A program made the translations under genes and the position numbers. A DNA stretch of 64,000 nt from Gammaproteobacteria bacterium (GTDB lineage Bacteria > Pseudomonadota > Gammaproteobacteria > Burkholderiales > Burkholderiaceae_C). Location of the stretch: contig JAHJWB010000015.1 in assembly GCA_018828125.1 (NCBI GenBank), forward strand, positions 1 to 64,000, written 5' to 3'. Below the pieces are notes generated by a model that had not been told where the DNA came from, made no database searches, and saw only the letters and a list, made by a program, of their open reading frames with translations. Position 1 is the stretch's first letter. Every line of letters begins with the position of its first letter. Positions 14,619 to 23,329 of this stretch are shown here, piece by piece.

Positions 14619-15237
14619 TGAGTTTCGTAGAGCTCATTGGGTACTAATCCGCACGTTAATTTGCTTGCTCGCGTGTATCACTTTGGCGCCTCCCGCGGGG
14701 GCGACTGAAGCTGCAGTGCCAGAGGTGAGCGAACTCAGGTTGGACAGAACGGACGACGGGCTGTACTTGGGCACCACTATGCAGTTTGTATTGCCTGAGC
14801 TTGCAGAGGACGCCTTGTACAAGGGCATCCCCATGTTTTTTGTCGCCGAAGCACAGGTCCTGCGCGACCGTTGGTATTGGTCCGACCGCCAAGTGACGGA
14901 AACAACACGGTATCTGCGCCTCAGTTACCAACCTCTTACCCGTCGCTGGCGCCTCAACGTGTCACCCGCTCCTTTTAGCAACAGCGGACTTGGAGTGGTG
15001 CTGGGGCAGAATTTCGATGAATATTCAGAGGCGTTGTCGGCTATTCAAAGAATTTCCCGATGGAAGATAGCTGAAGCTGGTGAAATCGAGGCAGATGCGG
15101 TGCACACGGTGAATTTTCGATTCCGTTTGGACATGTCGCAGCTTCCACGACCTTTCCAGATAGGCGCCGTGGGGCGGTCGGGATGGAATCTGCTGGTGTC
15201 CCGAAGCCAGCGCCTTCCCGCAGAGGCTGCCAAGTGA
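14572..15237 (+). CDS. DUF4390 domain protein, exported
   Basis: 221 aa with GTG start at 14572, overlapping the last 47 bases of rsmB. No ATG or GTG lies closer to the signal sequence. An N-terminal hydrophobic segment (LIRTLICLLACITLAPPAGA) is probably a signal peptide or anchor. The rest resembles DUF4390 proteins: LRLDRTDDGLYLGTTMQFVL, YKGIPMFFVAEAQVLRDRWYW and YLRLSYQPLTRRWRLNV. The family function is unknown. Its genes usually sit directly before ntrY-like kinases, as here, where the stop overlaps the probable ntrY start. Confidence 0.8.
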   Translation: MTTTDFFTHCCKNRLNEFRRAHWVLIRTLICLLACITLAPPAGATEAAVPEVSELRLDRTDDGLYLGTTMQFVLPELAEDALYKGIPMFFVAEAQVLRDRWYWSDRQVTETTRYLRLSYQPLTRRWRLNVSPAPFSNSGLGVVLGQNFDEYSEALSAIQRISRWKIAEAGEIEADAVHTVNFRFRLDMSQLPRPFQIGAVGRSGWNLLVSRSQRLPAEAAK

Positions 15238-17534
15238 CATACGGCGCGCCCTCCAGCACTTCACCGAAGTCCGCCACATCCCACGCCGCGGCCCGACAGT
15301 CGCGCGCGGTGCGGTGGGCCGTGGGGGTGGGGGCCGCCATCATGTCCGCCATCGGCATGGTGCTGCTCTTCCTGCTCACACTTGCCACCAACAACCGCGC
15401 TCTGTACGAGCGCAACTACGCATGGCTTTTCGGCGTCAACGTGCTGGTAGCTCTGCTGCTTCTGGCGGTTCTGGGTTGGGTCGCCGTGCGGCTGGGCATG
15501 CGTTTGCGCAAGGGGCGGTTTGGCAGCCGGCTGCTCGTCAAGCTGGCCGCGATTTTCGGGCTTGTGGGGCTGTTACCGGGGCTGCTCATCTACGTGGTGT
15601 CTTATCAGTTCGTTACCCGCTCCATCGAGACATGGTTTGATGTGAAGGTGGAGGGCGCCTTGTCGGCAGGTGTTAACCTGGCCCGCGTGTCGCTGGATTC
15701 GCTGGCGGCTGATATGGCGGCCAAAACCCGCAACGCCAGCGCCAGTGTGGCCCAGGTGCCGGATGCGGCGGCTGGTTTGGTGCTGGAGCGCATACGCGAC
15801 CAACTGGGCGCCACCGACGTGGTGCTGTGGAATGCCGCAGGGCAAGCCGTGGCAAGTGCTGGCCAGTCCCGCTTCAACCTGAACCCTGAAAAACCCGGCG
15901 TCCCGTTGCTGCGCACGGTGCGGCAGCAGCGTGCCACTGCGCAGATCGAAGGCCTGGATGACATTTCCGACCCTGCCTCCGCTCAAAACGCGCGTGTGAA
16001 AGTGCTGGCACTCGTCAGCAGCCCCGCTGTTGGCCTGCTGGTGGAGCCGCGCTATCTGCAGGCCACACTGCCACTGCCCGCCGCCTTGGTGGCCAACGCC
16101 ATCGCGGTCCAGGAGGCCAATCGCGAATACCAAGAGCGGGCCCTGGCACGCGGTGGGCTGCGGCGCATGTATGTCGGCACACTCACGCTCAGCCTGTTTC
16201 TTGCAGTGTTTGGTGCCGTTTTGCTGGCGGTATTGCTGGGAAACCAGTTGGCTCGGCCTTTACTGGTGCTGGCCGAAGGCGTTCGTGAGGTGGCGGCTGG
16301 CAACCTGAGTCCCAAGGCGGCATTGCAAGGCAAAGACGAGCTGGGTGGTCTGACGCGGTCCTTTGCGCTCATGACCCAGCAACTGTCGGACGCACGGCAA
16401 GCGGTGGAAGAGAGCATGGGCGAGGTCGATGCGGCCCGCGCCAACTTGCAGACCATTCTGGACAACCTCACCGCGGGCGTTATCGTGCTCGACGCGCAAG
16501 GCTTGATCCGTTCCTCCAACCCAGGCGCTACCCGCATCCTGCGTGCGCCCATGGCGGTGTATGAAGGTCGGCCTCTGGCCGAAGCGCCGGGGTTGGCCGA
16601 TTTTGCTGCCTCGGTCCAGCGCCACTTCGACACCTTTCTGAGCGACCACGAACGCCATGGCCTGGACCATTGGCAGCAACCTTTTGAGCTGCACGCGTCC
16701 TCCGGCGGGGCGGGGCAGCACGCCACCAGCCTCGTCGCGCGGGGGGCAGAGCTGCCAGATTCGACCCGATTGTTGGTTTTTGACGACATTTCGGAAATCG
16801 TTTCCGCGCAGCGCGCCCAAGCGTGGGGGGAGGTTGCGCGCCGCTTGGCGCATGAGATCAAGAACCCCTTGACGCCGATTCAACTGTCTGCCGAGCGCCT
16901 AGAAATGAAGCTCACGGGCAAGCTGTCCAACCCTGAGCAGGCCATCCTGACCAAGTCCGTCAAAACCATCGTGGACCAGGTCGATGCCATGAAGCGGTTG
17001 GTCAATGAGTTCCGAGACTATGCGCGCCTTCCTGCGGCAGAACTGCATGCGCTGGATCTCAATGCGCTCGTCACCGACGTGCTGCATTTGTATGGCGCTG
17101 AAAACGCCACTGTCGCTGTAGAAGCCGCGCTGGACCCACGTTGTCCCTTGATCGCGGGTGATGCACAGCAACTGCGCCAGGTGGTTCACAACCTGCTGCA
17201 GAACGCGCAAGACTCCACCGAACAAGCCCGCGTCGGCACGCCCGGAGCGCCGCCGCCAGTGCGCATCAGCACACGCTGGAGCGAGTCCTCTCGCCGCGTT
17301 CGACTCACTGTGTCAGACAGCGGAACCGGGTTTCCTCCCCATATCTTGCAGCGCGCTTTTGAGCCCTATGTCACTACCAAGCCGCGGGGTACGGGCCTGG
17401 GCCTCGCGGTGGTCAAAAAGATCGCCGATGAGCATGGCGCACGCATCGACCTGTCCAATCGGACCGAAGATGGTGTAGTGCGTGGGGCCCAAGTGTCGTT
17501 ATCATTCGCCCCTGAACCAGCGGTGGCGGCATAA
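15234..17534 (+). CDS. ntrY: NtrY-like sensor histidine kinase
   Basis: 766 aa from GTG 15234, which overlaps the preceding stop (GTGA). An in-frame ATG at 15183 would add 17 residues. Three or four membrane segments come first, including MSAIGMVLLFLLTLATNN and LLVKLAAIFGLVGLLPGLLI, around a periplasmic region. Then come a HAMP region (about 340-390), a PAS domain, the H box RRLAHEIKNPLTPIQLSAER with the phosphoacceptor His, and N and G boxes (NLLQNAQDS, GTGLGLAVVKKIADEHG). NtrY/NtrX systems respond to nitrogen, redox or envelope signals, and the exact signal here is unknown. Confidence 0.88.
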   Translation: MTYGAPSSTSPKSATSHAAARQSRAVRWAVGVGAAIMSAIGMVLLFLLTLATNNRALYERNYAWLFGVNVLVALLLLAVLGWVAVRLGMRLRKGRFGSRLLVKLAAIFGLVGLLPGLLIYVVSYQFVTRSIETWFDVKVEGALSAGVNLARVSLDSLAADMAAKTRNASASVAQVPDAAAGLVLERIRDQLGATDVVLWNAAGQAVASAGQSRFNLNPEKPGVPLLRTVRQQRATAQIEGLDDISDPASAQNARVKVLALVSSPAVGLLVEPRYLQATLPLPAALVANAIAVQEANREYQERALARGGLRRMYVGTLTLSLFLAVFGAVLLAVLLGNQLARPLLVLAEGVREVAAGNLSPKAALQGKDELGGLTRSFALMTQQLSDARQAVEESMGEVDAARANLQTILDNLTAGVIVLDAQGLIRSSNPGATRILRAPMAVYEGRPLAEAPGLADFAASVQRHFDTFLSDHERHGLDHWQQPFELHASSGGAGQHATSLVARGAELPDSTRLLVFDDISEIVSAQRAQAWGEVARRLAHEIKNPLTPIQLSAERLEMKLTGKLSNPEQAILTKSVKTIVDQVDAMKRLVNEFRDYARLPAAELHALDLNALVTDVLHLYGAENATVAVEAALDPRCPLIAGDAQQLRQVVHNLLQNAQDSTEQARVGTPGAPPPVRISTRWSESSRRVRLTVSDSGTGFPPHILQRAFEPYVTTKPRGTGLGLAVVKKIADEHGARIDLSNRTEDGVVRGAQVSLSFAPEPAVAA

Positions 17535-17571
17535 CAACACCGCCCCAGTACCCCAAGGCGCTTCAATACAC

Positions 17572-18255
17572 ATGGCAAATATTCTGGTGGTCGACGATGA
17601 GCTCGGCATTCGTGATCTGCTGTCGGAAATTCTGAACGACGAAGGTCACAGCGTGGACCTCGCAGAAAACGCGACCCAGGCCCGCGCCGCACGTTCCGGC
17701 AATACCTACGATCTGGTGCTGCTCGACATCTGGATGCCGGACACCGACGGGGTCTCGCTGCTCAAAGAATGGGCAACGGCTGGCGTACTGACCATGCCCG
17801 TCATCATGATGAGTGGCCACGCCACCATCGACACGGCCGTAGAAGCCACCCGAATCGGCGCCTTCTCCTTCCTCGAAAAACCTATCACGCTGCAAAAACT
17901 GCTCAAGGCCGTTGAGCAGGGACTGGCCCGCAACACCGCGCACCAATCTGCCCCGGTGGCGGCCGTCCAACCCCCGGCTATGGCATCTGCCGACCCCACG
18001 TTTTCGCAGTTGCCTGCGGTTTCGGCAGTGTTGGCTGGTGTGGACCCTGGGCCCCATGCACACCAGGGGTTTGATCTGGACCGCCCTCTGCGCGAGGCAC
18101 GCGACGGGTTTGAAAAAGCCTACTTCGAATTCCATCTTGCTCGCGAAGGCGGCTCCATGACCCGCGTCGCTGAGAAAACAGGACTCGAACGCACCCATCT
18201 CTACCGCAAGCTCCGCCAATTGGGGGTAGACCTGGGCCGTGGGAAACGCAACTAA
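17572..18255 (+). CDS. ntrX: NtrX-like response regulator lacking the AAA+ domain
   Basis: 227 aa. The receiver domain has acidic residues D8/D9, phosphoacceptor D52 (LVLLDIWMPD), S81 and K103 (LEKP). After a Pro/Ala-rich linker (about 125-160) it goes directly to a Fis-type helix-turn-helix at about 190-221 (TRVAEKTGLERTHLYRKLRQ). The sigma-54-interacting AAA+ ATPase domain of classical NtrX (450-480 aa) is absent. There is no stop or frameshift, so this is a true short architecture, comparable to RegA/PrrA-type regulators. It probably regulates sigma-70 promoters as partner of the upstream NtrY. Confidence 0.85.
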   Translation: MANILVVDDELGIRDLLSEILNDEGHSVDLAENATQARAARSGNTYDLVLLDIWMPDTDGVSLLKEWATAGVLTMPVIMMSGHATIDTAVEATRIGAFSFLEKPITLQKLLKAVEQGLARNTAHQSAPVAAVQPPAMASADPTFSQLPAVSAVLAGVDPGPHAHQGFDLDRPLREARDGFEKAYFEFHLAREGGSMTRVAEKTGLERTHLYRKLRQLGVDLGRGKRN

Positions 18256-18309
18256 TTTCCGCGGGTCTGCCCAAAAGCGAGGTTTTTTCTGGTTATAATT
18301 TGAGGCTTA

Positions 18310-18385
18310 GGCCCGGTAGCTCAGTCGGTAGAGCAGAGGATTGAAAATCCTTGTGTCGGTGGTTCGATTCCGCCCCAGGCCACCA
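18310..18385 (+). tRNA. pheT: tRNA-Phe (GAA), integration target
   Basis: A 76-nt cloverleaf with encoded CCA. The anticodon loop TTGAAAA (18341-18347) gives GAA, and the T arm is GGTTCGATTCC. The acceptor stem GGCCCGG/CCAGGCC has a C-A mismatch at pair 5-68, where the usual sequence would be expected to have C-G. The 3' end is the attL of the element that follows, so this base was probably brought in by the element. Confidence 0.95.
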
Positions 18386-18386
18386 A
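18372..18386 (+). other. attL, 3' end of tRNA-Phe
   Basis: GCCCCAGGCCACCAA is the tRNA 3' end and matches attR at 34153-34166 except for one missing G. The element starts here. Confidence 0.6.
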
Positions 18387-18427
18387 TCAACAATCCGCAG
18401 ACGTCCACAGGCGTCCAGCAGATGACA

Positions 18428-18465
18428 AAATCCCTAAGCAAATCAACCGCTTAGGGATTTTTTTT
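18428..18465 (+). terminator. Intrinsic terminator after tRNA-Phe, inside the element
   Basis: A 12-bp stem AAATCCCTAAGC/GCTTAGGGATTT (18428-18439 with 18449-18460) with a 9-nt loop is followed by a long T run. It would end the tRNA-Phe transcript in the integrated state, replacing the terminator displaced to 34169-34202. Confidence 0.85.
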
Positions 18466-18508
18466 GTCCATACGAGTCCATGGCTGTCCATGCCAAGCCA
18501 GCCACTTG

Positions 18509-18569
18509 TGGGGGCAACTTTGGGGGCAACTGCTAAATTCGGGTCAGCTGCCCCCAAAAGTTGCCCCCA
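18509..18569. promoter_or_regulatory. Inverted integrase arm-type sites before int1
   Basis: The left arm (18509-18531) carries two copies of TGGGGGCAACT, and the right arm (18546-18569) is its near-perfect inverted complement. The arms are about 23 bp with a 14-nt loop and end just at the int1 ATG (18570). The same doubled word occurs at 34069-34091 near the other end. Position and repetition suggest arm-type binding sites for the integrase or excisionase, and binding here could also repress int1. The function is inferred. Confidence 0.55.
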
Positions 18570-19826
18570 ATGCCTCTGACAGACACCGCAATTCGCCGCG
18601 TTATTCCCGGCCCCAAAACCCAGAAATTGACCGATGGCCAGGGCATGTACCTGGAAGTTGCCCCCAGCGGTGGGAAGTGGTGGCGACTGAAGTACCGGAT
18701 TGCAGGTGTTGAAAAGCGCCTGTCTCTGGGCACCTACCCCGACACGTCGCTTAAAACCGCCCGTGACAAGCGGGACGAAGCCCGCGCGCTGATAGCTCAG
18801 GGCATAGACCCCAGCGACGTGCGCAAGGCATCCAAGGTGCAAACCCAGGCCGAAGAGGCCGACGCCGCACGCGAAGCGGCCGGGTTGCCCGCACCGAACA
18901 GCTTTGAGCAGATCGCGCGGGAGTGGTACGAGACCCGCCGCGAAGACTGGTCGCCCACCTATGGGCAAAAGATCATGCGGCGGCTGGAGGTGGACGTTTT
19001 CCCGTGGCTGGGCTTCAAGCCCATCACCAGCATCACCCCGCCGATGGTGCTAGCCGTGCTGCGCCGGGTGGAAGGGCGGGGCGTGGTCGAGACCGCGCAC
19101 CGTGCCCTGGAGAACTGCGGCCAGGTGTTCCGGTATGCCGTGGCCACCGGCCAGATAGTCAGCAACCCGGCGCGCGATCTGAAAGACGCGCTGCGGCGGC
19201 CGATGGTGAAGCACTTCCCGGCCATCACCTCACCAGAGCGGCTGGGCACCCTGCTGCGTGCAATTCACTCCTACCGGGGCACCCCGGTGGTGAATGCGGC
19301 GCTAAAGCTGCTGCCCATGCTGCTGCTGCGACCGGGCGAGCTGCGGCAGGGCGAGTGGCCAGAGATCGATTTGGAGGGCGCGCTGTGGTCAGTGCCTGCT
19401 GCCCGCATGAAGCGCGAGAAAGTGGGCAAGCTCTACGGCAAACCGCACCTCGTGCCGCTGGCGCGCCAAGCCGTGGCCATTCTGGAAGAACTGCATCCAG
19501 TCACCGGCCGCGGCGCCATGGTGTTCCGCGGGGAGCGGACCCACACGCGCCCCATGAGCGACGCGGCCATCAACGCCGCCTTGCGCGCCATGGGCTTCAG
19601 TGCTGACGAGGTGACAGGCCACGGCTTCAGGGCCACCGCCCGCACGATGCTGGTGGAGCGGCTGGGCGTTGCCGAGTCGGTGGTGGAGGCGCAGTTGGCC
19701 CACTCCGTAAAGGACAGCCTTGGGCGCGCGTACAACCGCACAGAGTTCATCGCAGAGCGGGTGGCCATGATGCAGAGCTGGGCCGACTACCTGGACGAGC
19801 TGCGGGCCGAAGTGCCCGCCGTGTGA
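18570..19826 (+). CDS. int: Tyrosine integrase (P4-type), left end
   Basis: 418 aa from ATG 18570; an in-frame TTG at 18561 is less likely. The N-terminal DUF4102-type arm-binding domain includes LTDGQGMYLEVAPSGGKWWR and KRLSLGTYPDTSL. The core-binding domain follows at about residues 110-200. The catalytic domain has Arg in LLRPGELRQGEW, HGFRATARTM and the terminal Tyr in AHSVKDSLGRAYNRTEF. It lies 190 bp from tRNA-Phe, as expected for an integrase acting on that tRNA. It is clearly different in sequence from the second integrase at 32474-33691. Confidence 0.93.
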   Translation: MPLTDTAIRRVIPGPKTQKLTDGQGMYLEVAPSGGKWWRLKYRIAGVEKRLSLGTYPDTSLKTARDKRDEARALIAQGIDPSDVRKASKVQTQAEEADAAREAAGLPAPNSFEQIAREWYETRREDWSPTYGQKIMRRLEVDVFPWLGFKPITSITPPMVLAVLRRVEGRGVVETAHRALENCGQVFRYAVATGQIVSNPARDLKDALRRPMVKHFPAITSPERLGTLLRAIHSYRGTPVVNAALKLLPMLLLRPGELRQGEWPEIDLEGALWSVPAARMKREKVGKLYGKPHLVPLARQAVAILEELHPVTGRGAMVFRGERTHTRPMSDAAINAALRAMGFSADEVTGHGFRATARTMLVERLGVAESVVEAQLAHSVKDSLGRAYNRTEFIAERVAMMQSWADYLDELRAEVPAV

Positions 19827-20186
19827 CCTGCGAGCCCGGCCCCGCCTGCAGGCCGGACAGGCCAGGGGCGCCCCCCAGGGGCCAAAGGCGTCACAACCCT
19901 TGGCGCGCTGTCGAGACCCCGCCGCGCCTGCTCGCTTCGTGTGTTGATTTCGTCGGGGGTGCCGAAGGGGGGGCACCTCCAAGCCTGATGCGGGCTTGCG
20001 GGGCGCTGCAGGGCCGCTTTGACTGTCGGGAATTGACGGACTTTTGACGCCGTGTGTCGGGTGGCGCCGGAGCCTGTGACGTAACGGGAAGAACCTTTTT
20101 CAAACTAGAAATACTTGGAATTAACTACCTACAAAGCCACCAATGAGACCAGTTTGTAGGCTTTGTAGGTATTTCTTTTCGGGTAT
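19827..20186. other. Non-coding region with a 13-bp inverted repeat
   Basis: No supported gene. The main structure is a perfect inverted repeat, ACCTACAAAGCC at 20127-20138 and GGCTTTGTAGGT at 20159-20170 (one more pair outside). It uses the same words found in the adjacent repeat array. It could be a terminator-like hairpin for int1 or a protein-binding site. Confidence 0.5.
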
Positions 20187-20870
20187 TTCAAATTTGAATT
20201 GGTATGGGTTCCAGCAGGGTGCAGGCTGTTGCGGCGGGCAAAACGTTGGCTCGCGCTTCGACGGTTGGTAAACCCTTCAAAGCCTACAAACCCCACCAAG
20301 CTGCGACCAACCGGGAGGCTTTGCAGATGGCGACTCCGGGTGTATAGAATTTCAATTGGTGCGTGTTCAGCGGGGTGCAGGCCGGTGCCGTGGGCAAAAC
20401 ACTCGCTCGCGCTTCGATGGTCGGCAAACCCTTCAACGCCTACAAACCCAACCAAACCAGGCAGTTGGCAGGTCGTACAGGCACCGCCTTCCGGGTGCCT
20501 AAGATTCAAAAGCGTGTGTATTTCCGGAAGCTGGAGACCGGCGTCACTGGCAAAACGCTGGCTCGCGCTTCGACGGTCGGTAAACACTCCAAAGCCTACA
20601 AACCCCACCAAAGAAAACCCGCGTGGCGGCTTTGTAGGTGTTGCCCTTTTTTAGCGCCTCAAATCGAATTGATATGGATTGCAGGCCGGTGCTATAGGCA
20701 CAACCCTTGCTCGCACTTCGATGGTCGGCAAACACTTCAAAGCCTACAAACCCAACTACGCTGGGATGGGGCGGCGCCTGGGCACAGGCTAAAAAAACCG
20801 GCTTGGGAGAACACTCGCGCGCTTTTCGTTGGAGGAAAAACCATCAAAACCTACCAAGGCAGCGTCACGC
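20187..20870 (+). repeat. Left tandem array of a 50-bp core repeat
   Basis: Units of about 125-160 bp share a core with GCTCGCGCTTCGACGGT, then GGTAAACCCTTCAAAGCC and TACAAACCCCACCAA. Good cores lie at 20250-20299, 20405-20455, 20561-20612 and 20709-20757, with a degenerate fifth at about 20815-20860. Spacers differ and several contain GGCTTTGTAGG or a GC-rich palindrome. Inverted copies occur at 33773-34020. The arrangement recalls P4 ori/crr direct repeats or a packaging site, but this is only an analogy. Short frames crossing the array (20199-20654, 20363-20881) are not considered genes. Confidence 0.8.
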
Positions 20871-20881
20871 TACCAACCACG

Positions 20882-21004
20882 ATGACTGGTTTCATCATTA
20901 TCGTGGCTGCGCTGGTTCTGTTTGCCCTGTTGGGCGCTGCCGCCCTGACTCCGTACATTGCCCGCGTAATGCTCAGAGCCGGGCAAAAGATAGCTGTCAG
21001 CTAA
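20882..21004 (+). CDS. Possible 40-aa membrane peptide
   Basis: A short frame from ATG 20882 encodes MTGFIIIVAALVLFALLGAA then LTPYIARVMLRAGQKIAVS, one hydrophobic helix of about 20 residues with a basic tail. There is no convincing Shine-Dalgarno sequence. It lies between the repeat array and the AAA ATPase gene on the opposite strand. It could be a small toxin-like or regulatory peptide, or chance. Confidence 0.3.
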   Translation: MTGFIIIVAALVLFALLGAAALTPYIARVMLRAGQKIAVS

Positions 21005-21049
21005 AACCAGATTGTCAATCTGGCTGGGGGAACTATTTTCGAAGAGCTT

Positions 21050-22507
21050 CTATTTATTCAAAAGCTTCTCTAGGTTGGCTGCGAATTGATCAAATGAGAC
21101 TGCCTGCATAATGTCGTCAGACAATTTTTGCACAAACATCAACTCATCAATGCCGCGTGACTCGAGATTCTTTCGCAGTCGGAAATAGAATTTTTTATCA
21201 GGCTGGTCTATTTTTAACGCTGCATACTTTTCATGATGCGCCGCTGCCAGGGTGTCGAGCGAGTCAAGTTGAAAATATTTGTCATTTACGGTCTTCTTCA
21301 ACCCTGGATATTTTCCTTCGATGGTGATCGCATAAAGAAATTTTTCAATGCTTTTAATTGGCAGGAAAAGCTTCCTTAGATCTGGCTGTGACTTGTTAGC
21401 TTCCACCACTACATCCCCGTCCAAGATGCTTATCACTTCTCGACCGATTCCCAGAACATTACCTCTCAACAAATCATGCTGAAGCGAGAGGACATTGCTC
21501 CATCCACCTGCCGGAACAACATGGACAAGCTTGCTGGTGTTTAATCCTCGAGTCTCAAGAATTTTTTCAACAAGGACCTTTGCCAAAATGTCCTCTACCA
21601 AGAGAAGGTAGTCGAAGCCATCGTGGCGATACACATCGCGAATAACGTAACTTGGAAAGCCAGGATTGACTACTTCAACAATTCCATCATTATTTTCGAT
21701 TTTGTATATATTTTTAGGCGCAATTTTTCTTATCACCTCTGGGGAGTGCGATGTAAGTATTACCATCAGGTTCTTTGATTCTTTGACAAGATCGCTCATT
21801 AGATCAATGAAACGACTCACAGCAATGGGATGCAGTGCCAGCTCAATTTCATCAATAAGAATCAATATAGGTTGATCCTGTGGCAAGGAACGCCGAACAA
21901 TAGCGTTATAGACAAAGTGAAGAAGAGAAATGAGGAGGCATTCCCCAGAGCTCATTCGGTATTGGCTAATTAGCTTCCCATTCGTGGAGTTGAAATAAGG
22001 TGTGCTAGCGAGTCCAAGTTTGTCTGAGATGGTTCTATTTTTTACTCTTTTTAGATTGGCATACTTCCCTCCTGTACCGGAAAGAATGAAACTTAATTTG
22101 TCCTTAACATAGTCGTCTGCATCAACGATCTCATCAGATCTAATTCGTCCTGCGCGCAATTGTTCGTCTACGGTTCGAGAGTCATTGAATCGCGTTCCAT
22201 AAAATAGACTGCCCTCGTACATCCCGTTGAGGGGTGCATCGCGAGAGTAATGACGCCATTTATTCGAGCCAGTCCAGACGTCAACCTTGCCATCGATGCT
22301 CAGTTCAACTCTGGAGGTGGTATCGAAATCATCATCGCTTAATGATTTTAAGGAGCTTCGTATAGCCTGCGATAGAGCGAGGAGAATGGTGCTTTTGCCG
22401 CTTCCGTTACTTCCGACTATTAGGGTTAAGCTTTTTTCTAGTGGAAATTCAATCGTCGCGCGCTTAATATTTTTGACATTTTCTATTGTGAGTTTTAAGT
22501 CATTCAT
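21050..22507 (-). CDS. OLD-type ATPase/TOPRIM nuclease 1
   Basis: 485 aa. An SMC/ABC-like ATPase has Walker A GSNGSGKST (32-40), signature SSGE (186-189), Walker B LILIDE (215-220) and a TSHS switch (252-255). After it come a glutamate in LLLVEDILAKVLVEKIL (E305) and DGD (363-365), the metal-binding pattern of TOPRIM nucleases. This is the OLD (overcoming lysogenization defect) architecture, also used by Gabija GajA and retron effectors. No UvrD-like helicase or reverse transcriptase is adjacent. The gene is AT-rich compared with its neighbours, which points to separate acquisition. An anti-phage role is inferred. Confidence 0.75.
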   Translation of the reverse strand: MNDLKLTIENVKNIKRATIEFPLEKSLTLIVGSNGSGKSTILLALSQAIRSSLKSLSDDDFDTTSRVELSIDGKVDVWTGSNKWRHYSRDAPLNGMYEGSLFYGTRFNDSRTVDEQLRAGRIRSDEIVDADDYVKDKLSFILSGTGGKYANLKRVKNRTISDKLGLASTPYFNSTNGKLISQYRMSSGECLLISLLHFVYNAIVRRSLPQDQPILILIDEIELALHPIAVSRFIDLMSDLVKESKNLMVILTSHSPEVIRKIAPKNIYKIENNDGIVEVVNPGFPSYVIRDVYRHDGFDYLLLVEDILAKVLVEKILETRGLNTSKLVHVVPAGGWSNVLSLQHDLLRGNVLGIGREVISILDGDVVVEANKSQPDLRKLFLPIKSIEKFLYAITIEGKYPGLKKTVNDKYFQLDSLDTLAAAHHEKYAALKIDQPDKKFYFRLRKNLESRGIDELMFVQKLSDDIMQAVSFDQFAANLEKLLNK

Positions 22508-22969
22508 GGCGCGTATAAATTAAGAAAATATATTGAATTTCTCTGAATGAATATTGATATATTATGAATATTCACAGTTATTTGGCTTCTTGTCGCGCCC
22601 CTTTAGCCGCGGTATGCGAATTACATCGCACTATAGCGTGTGACCGCTGGCCAATGGTGATCATTCGCGCTTGGTTGGGACGCGATGGCAGCCACTTCAT
22701 AGTTGAGAGGCGCATCGCAGTTCGCAGAACTGTTTTGGTTTATTCCTCTGGTCACGTCGCTGGGCTGAATGACCATTGATGACCTCAACAAGCATGGACG
22801 CGCCCGTAGCGCACTCTCACGCCCACTGACTTTTTGAACTGCACCGCACCACGCGGGGCCACGGCGCGCGCGTCGTTTTTGCGCCTACTTTTCCCACCAC
22901 TAACTGTGGGGAGCGTAGCCACAGCATAGGTTTCTTGGCTTTCAGCAGTCCACACAAGACCATAGGGAC
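22508..22969. promoter_or_regulatory. Divergent intergenic region between OLD1 and alpA
   Basis: A 462-bp gap separates a minus-strand gene and a plus-strand gene, so it must hold both promoters. The first about 60 bp next to OLD1 are very AT-rich (22515-22575), suiting an OLD1 promoter. The rest is closer to genomic composition. A 71-codon frame at 22564-22779 has no ribosome-binding site or recognisable features, so I do not call it. Confidence 0.45.
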
Positions 22970-23329
22970 ATGCAAAGAACAGCCACGCAAACCACACCCA
23001 TCCAAGCCGGTCCCGGCCCGTCTGATGTGCGCCCGTACCGGGAGCGCTTGCTACGTATTGACGATGTGTGCTTCATGACCGGCCTAGGCCGCAGCACCAT
23101 CTACGCCAAGGTCAAGGCCGGAGACTTTCCTGGCCCCGTGCAACTTCACGGCGCCAGCGTGGCGTGGCGCGAAACGCAGGTGGATGCATGGATTGCGGCC
23201 CGTCCTGCGGTGGGCGCCACGCCCGAGGCCCCGCCCGTTCCGAAGCCCGCTGCCGCTGCTTCCACCAAGCCAGGCCGGGCACCCCGCGCGCCCCGTCCCA
23301 CACGAGCCGCAGCCATGGGAGCGATCTGA
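22970..23329 (+). CDS. AlpA-family helix-turn-helix regulator
   Basis: 119 aa. RLLRIDDVCFMTGLGRSTIY followed by AKVKAGDFPGPVQL (about residues 26-59) is the MerR-like DNA-binding domain of AlpA/P4 Vis proteins, and VAWRETQVDAWIAARP completes the family pattern. The Pro/Ala/Arg-rich tail (about 75-119) is disordered. In P4-like elements AlpA/Vis controls integrase and late promoters. The stop overlaps the start of the zinc-finger gene (TGATG at 23327-23331), indicating co-translation. Confidence 0.88.
   Translation: MQRTATQTTPIQAGPGPSDVRPYRERLLRIDDVCFMTGLGRSTIYAKVKAGDFPGPVQLHGASVAWRETQVDAWIAARPAVGATPEAPPVPKPAAAASTKPGRAPRAPRPTRAAAMGAI

Noticed and set aside
20187-20870. Tandem repeats as a CRISPR array
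   Set aside because: Units are about 125-160 bp with a 50-bp imperfect core and unequal spacers, and no cas gene is nearby.
22564-22779. 71-aa frame between OLD1 and alpA
   Set aside because: No ribosome-binding site, no similarity and unusual composition for the element.
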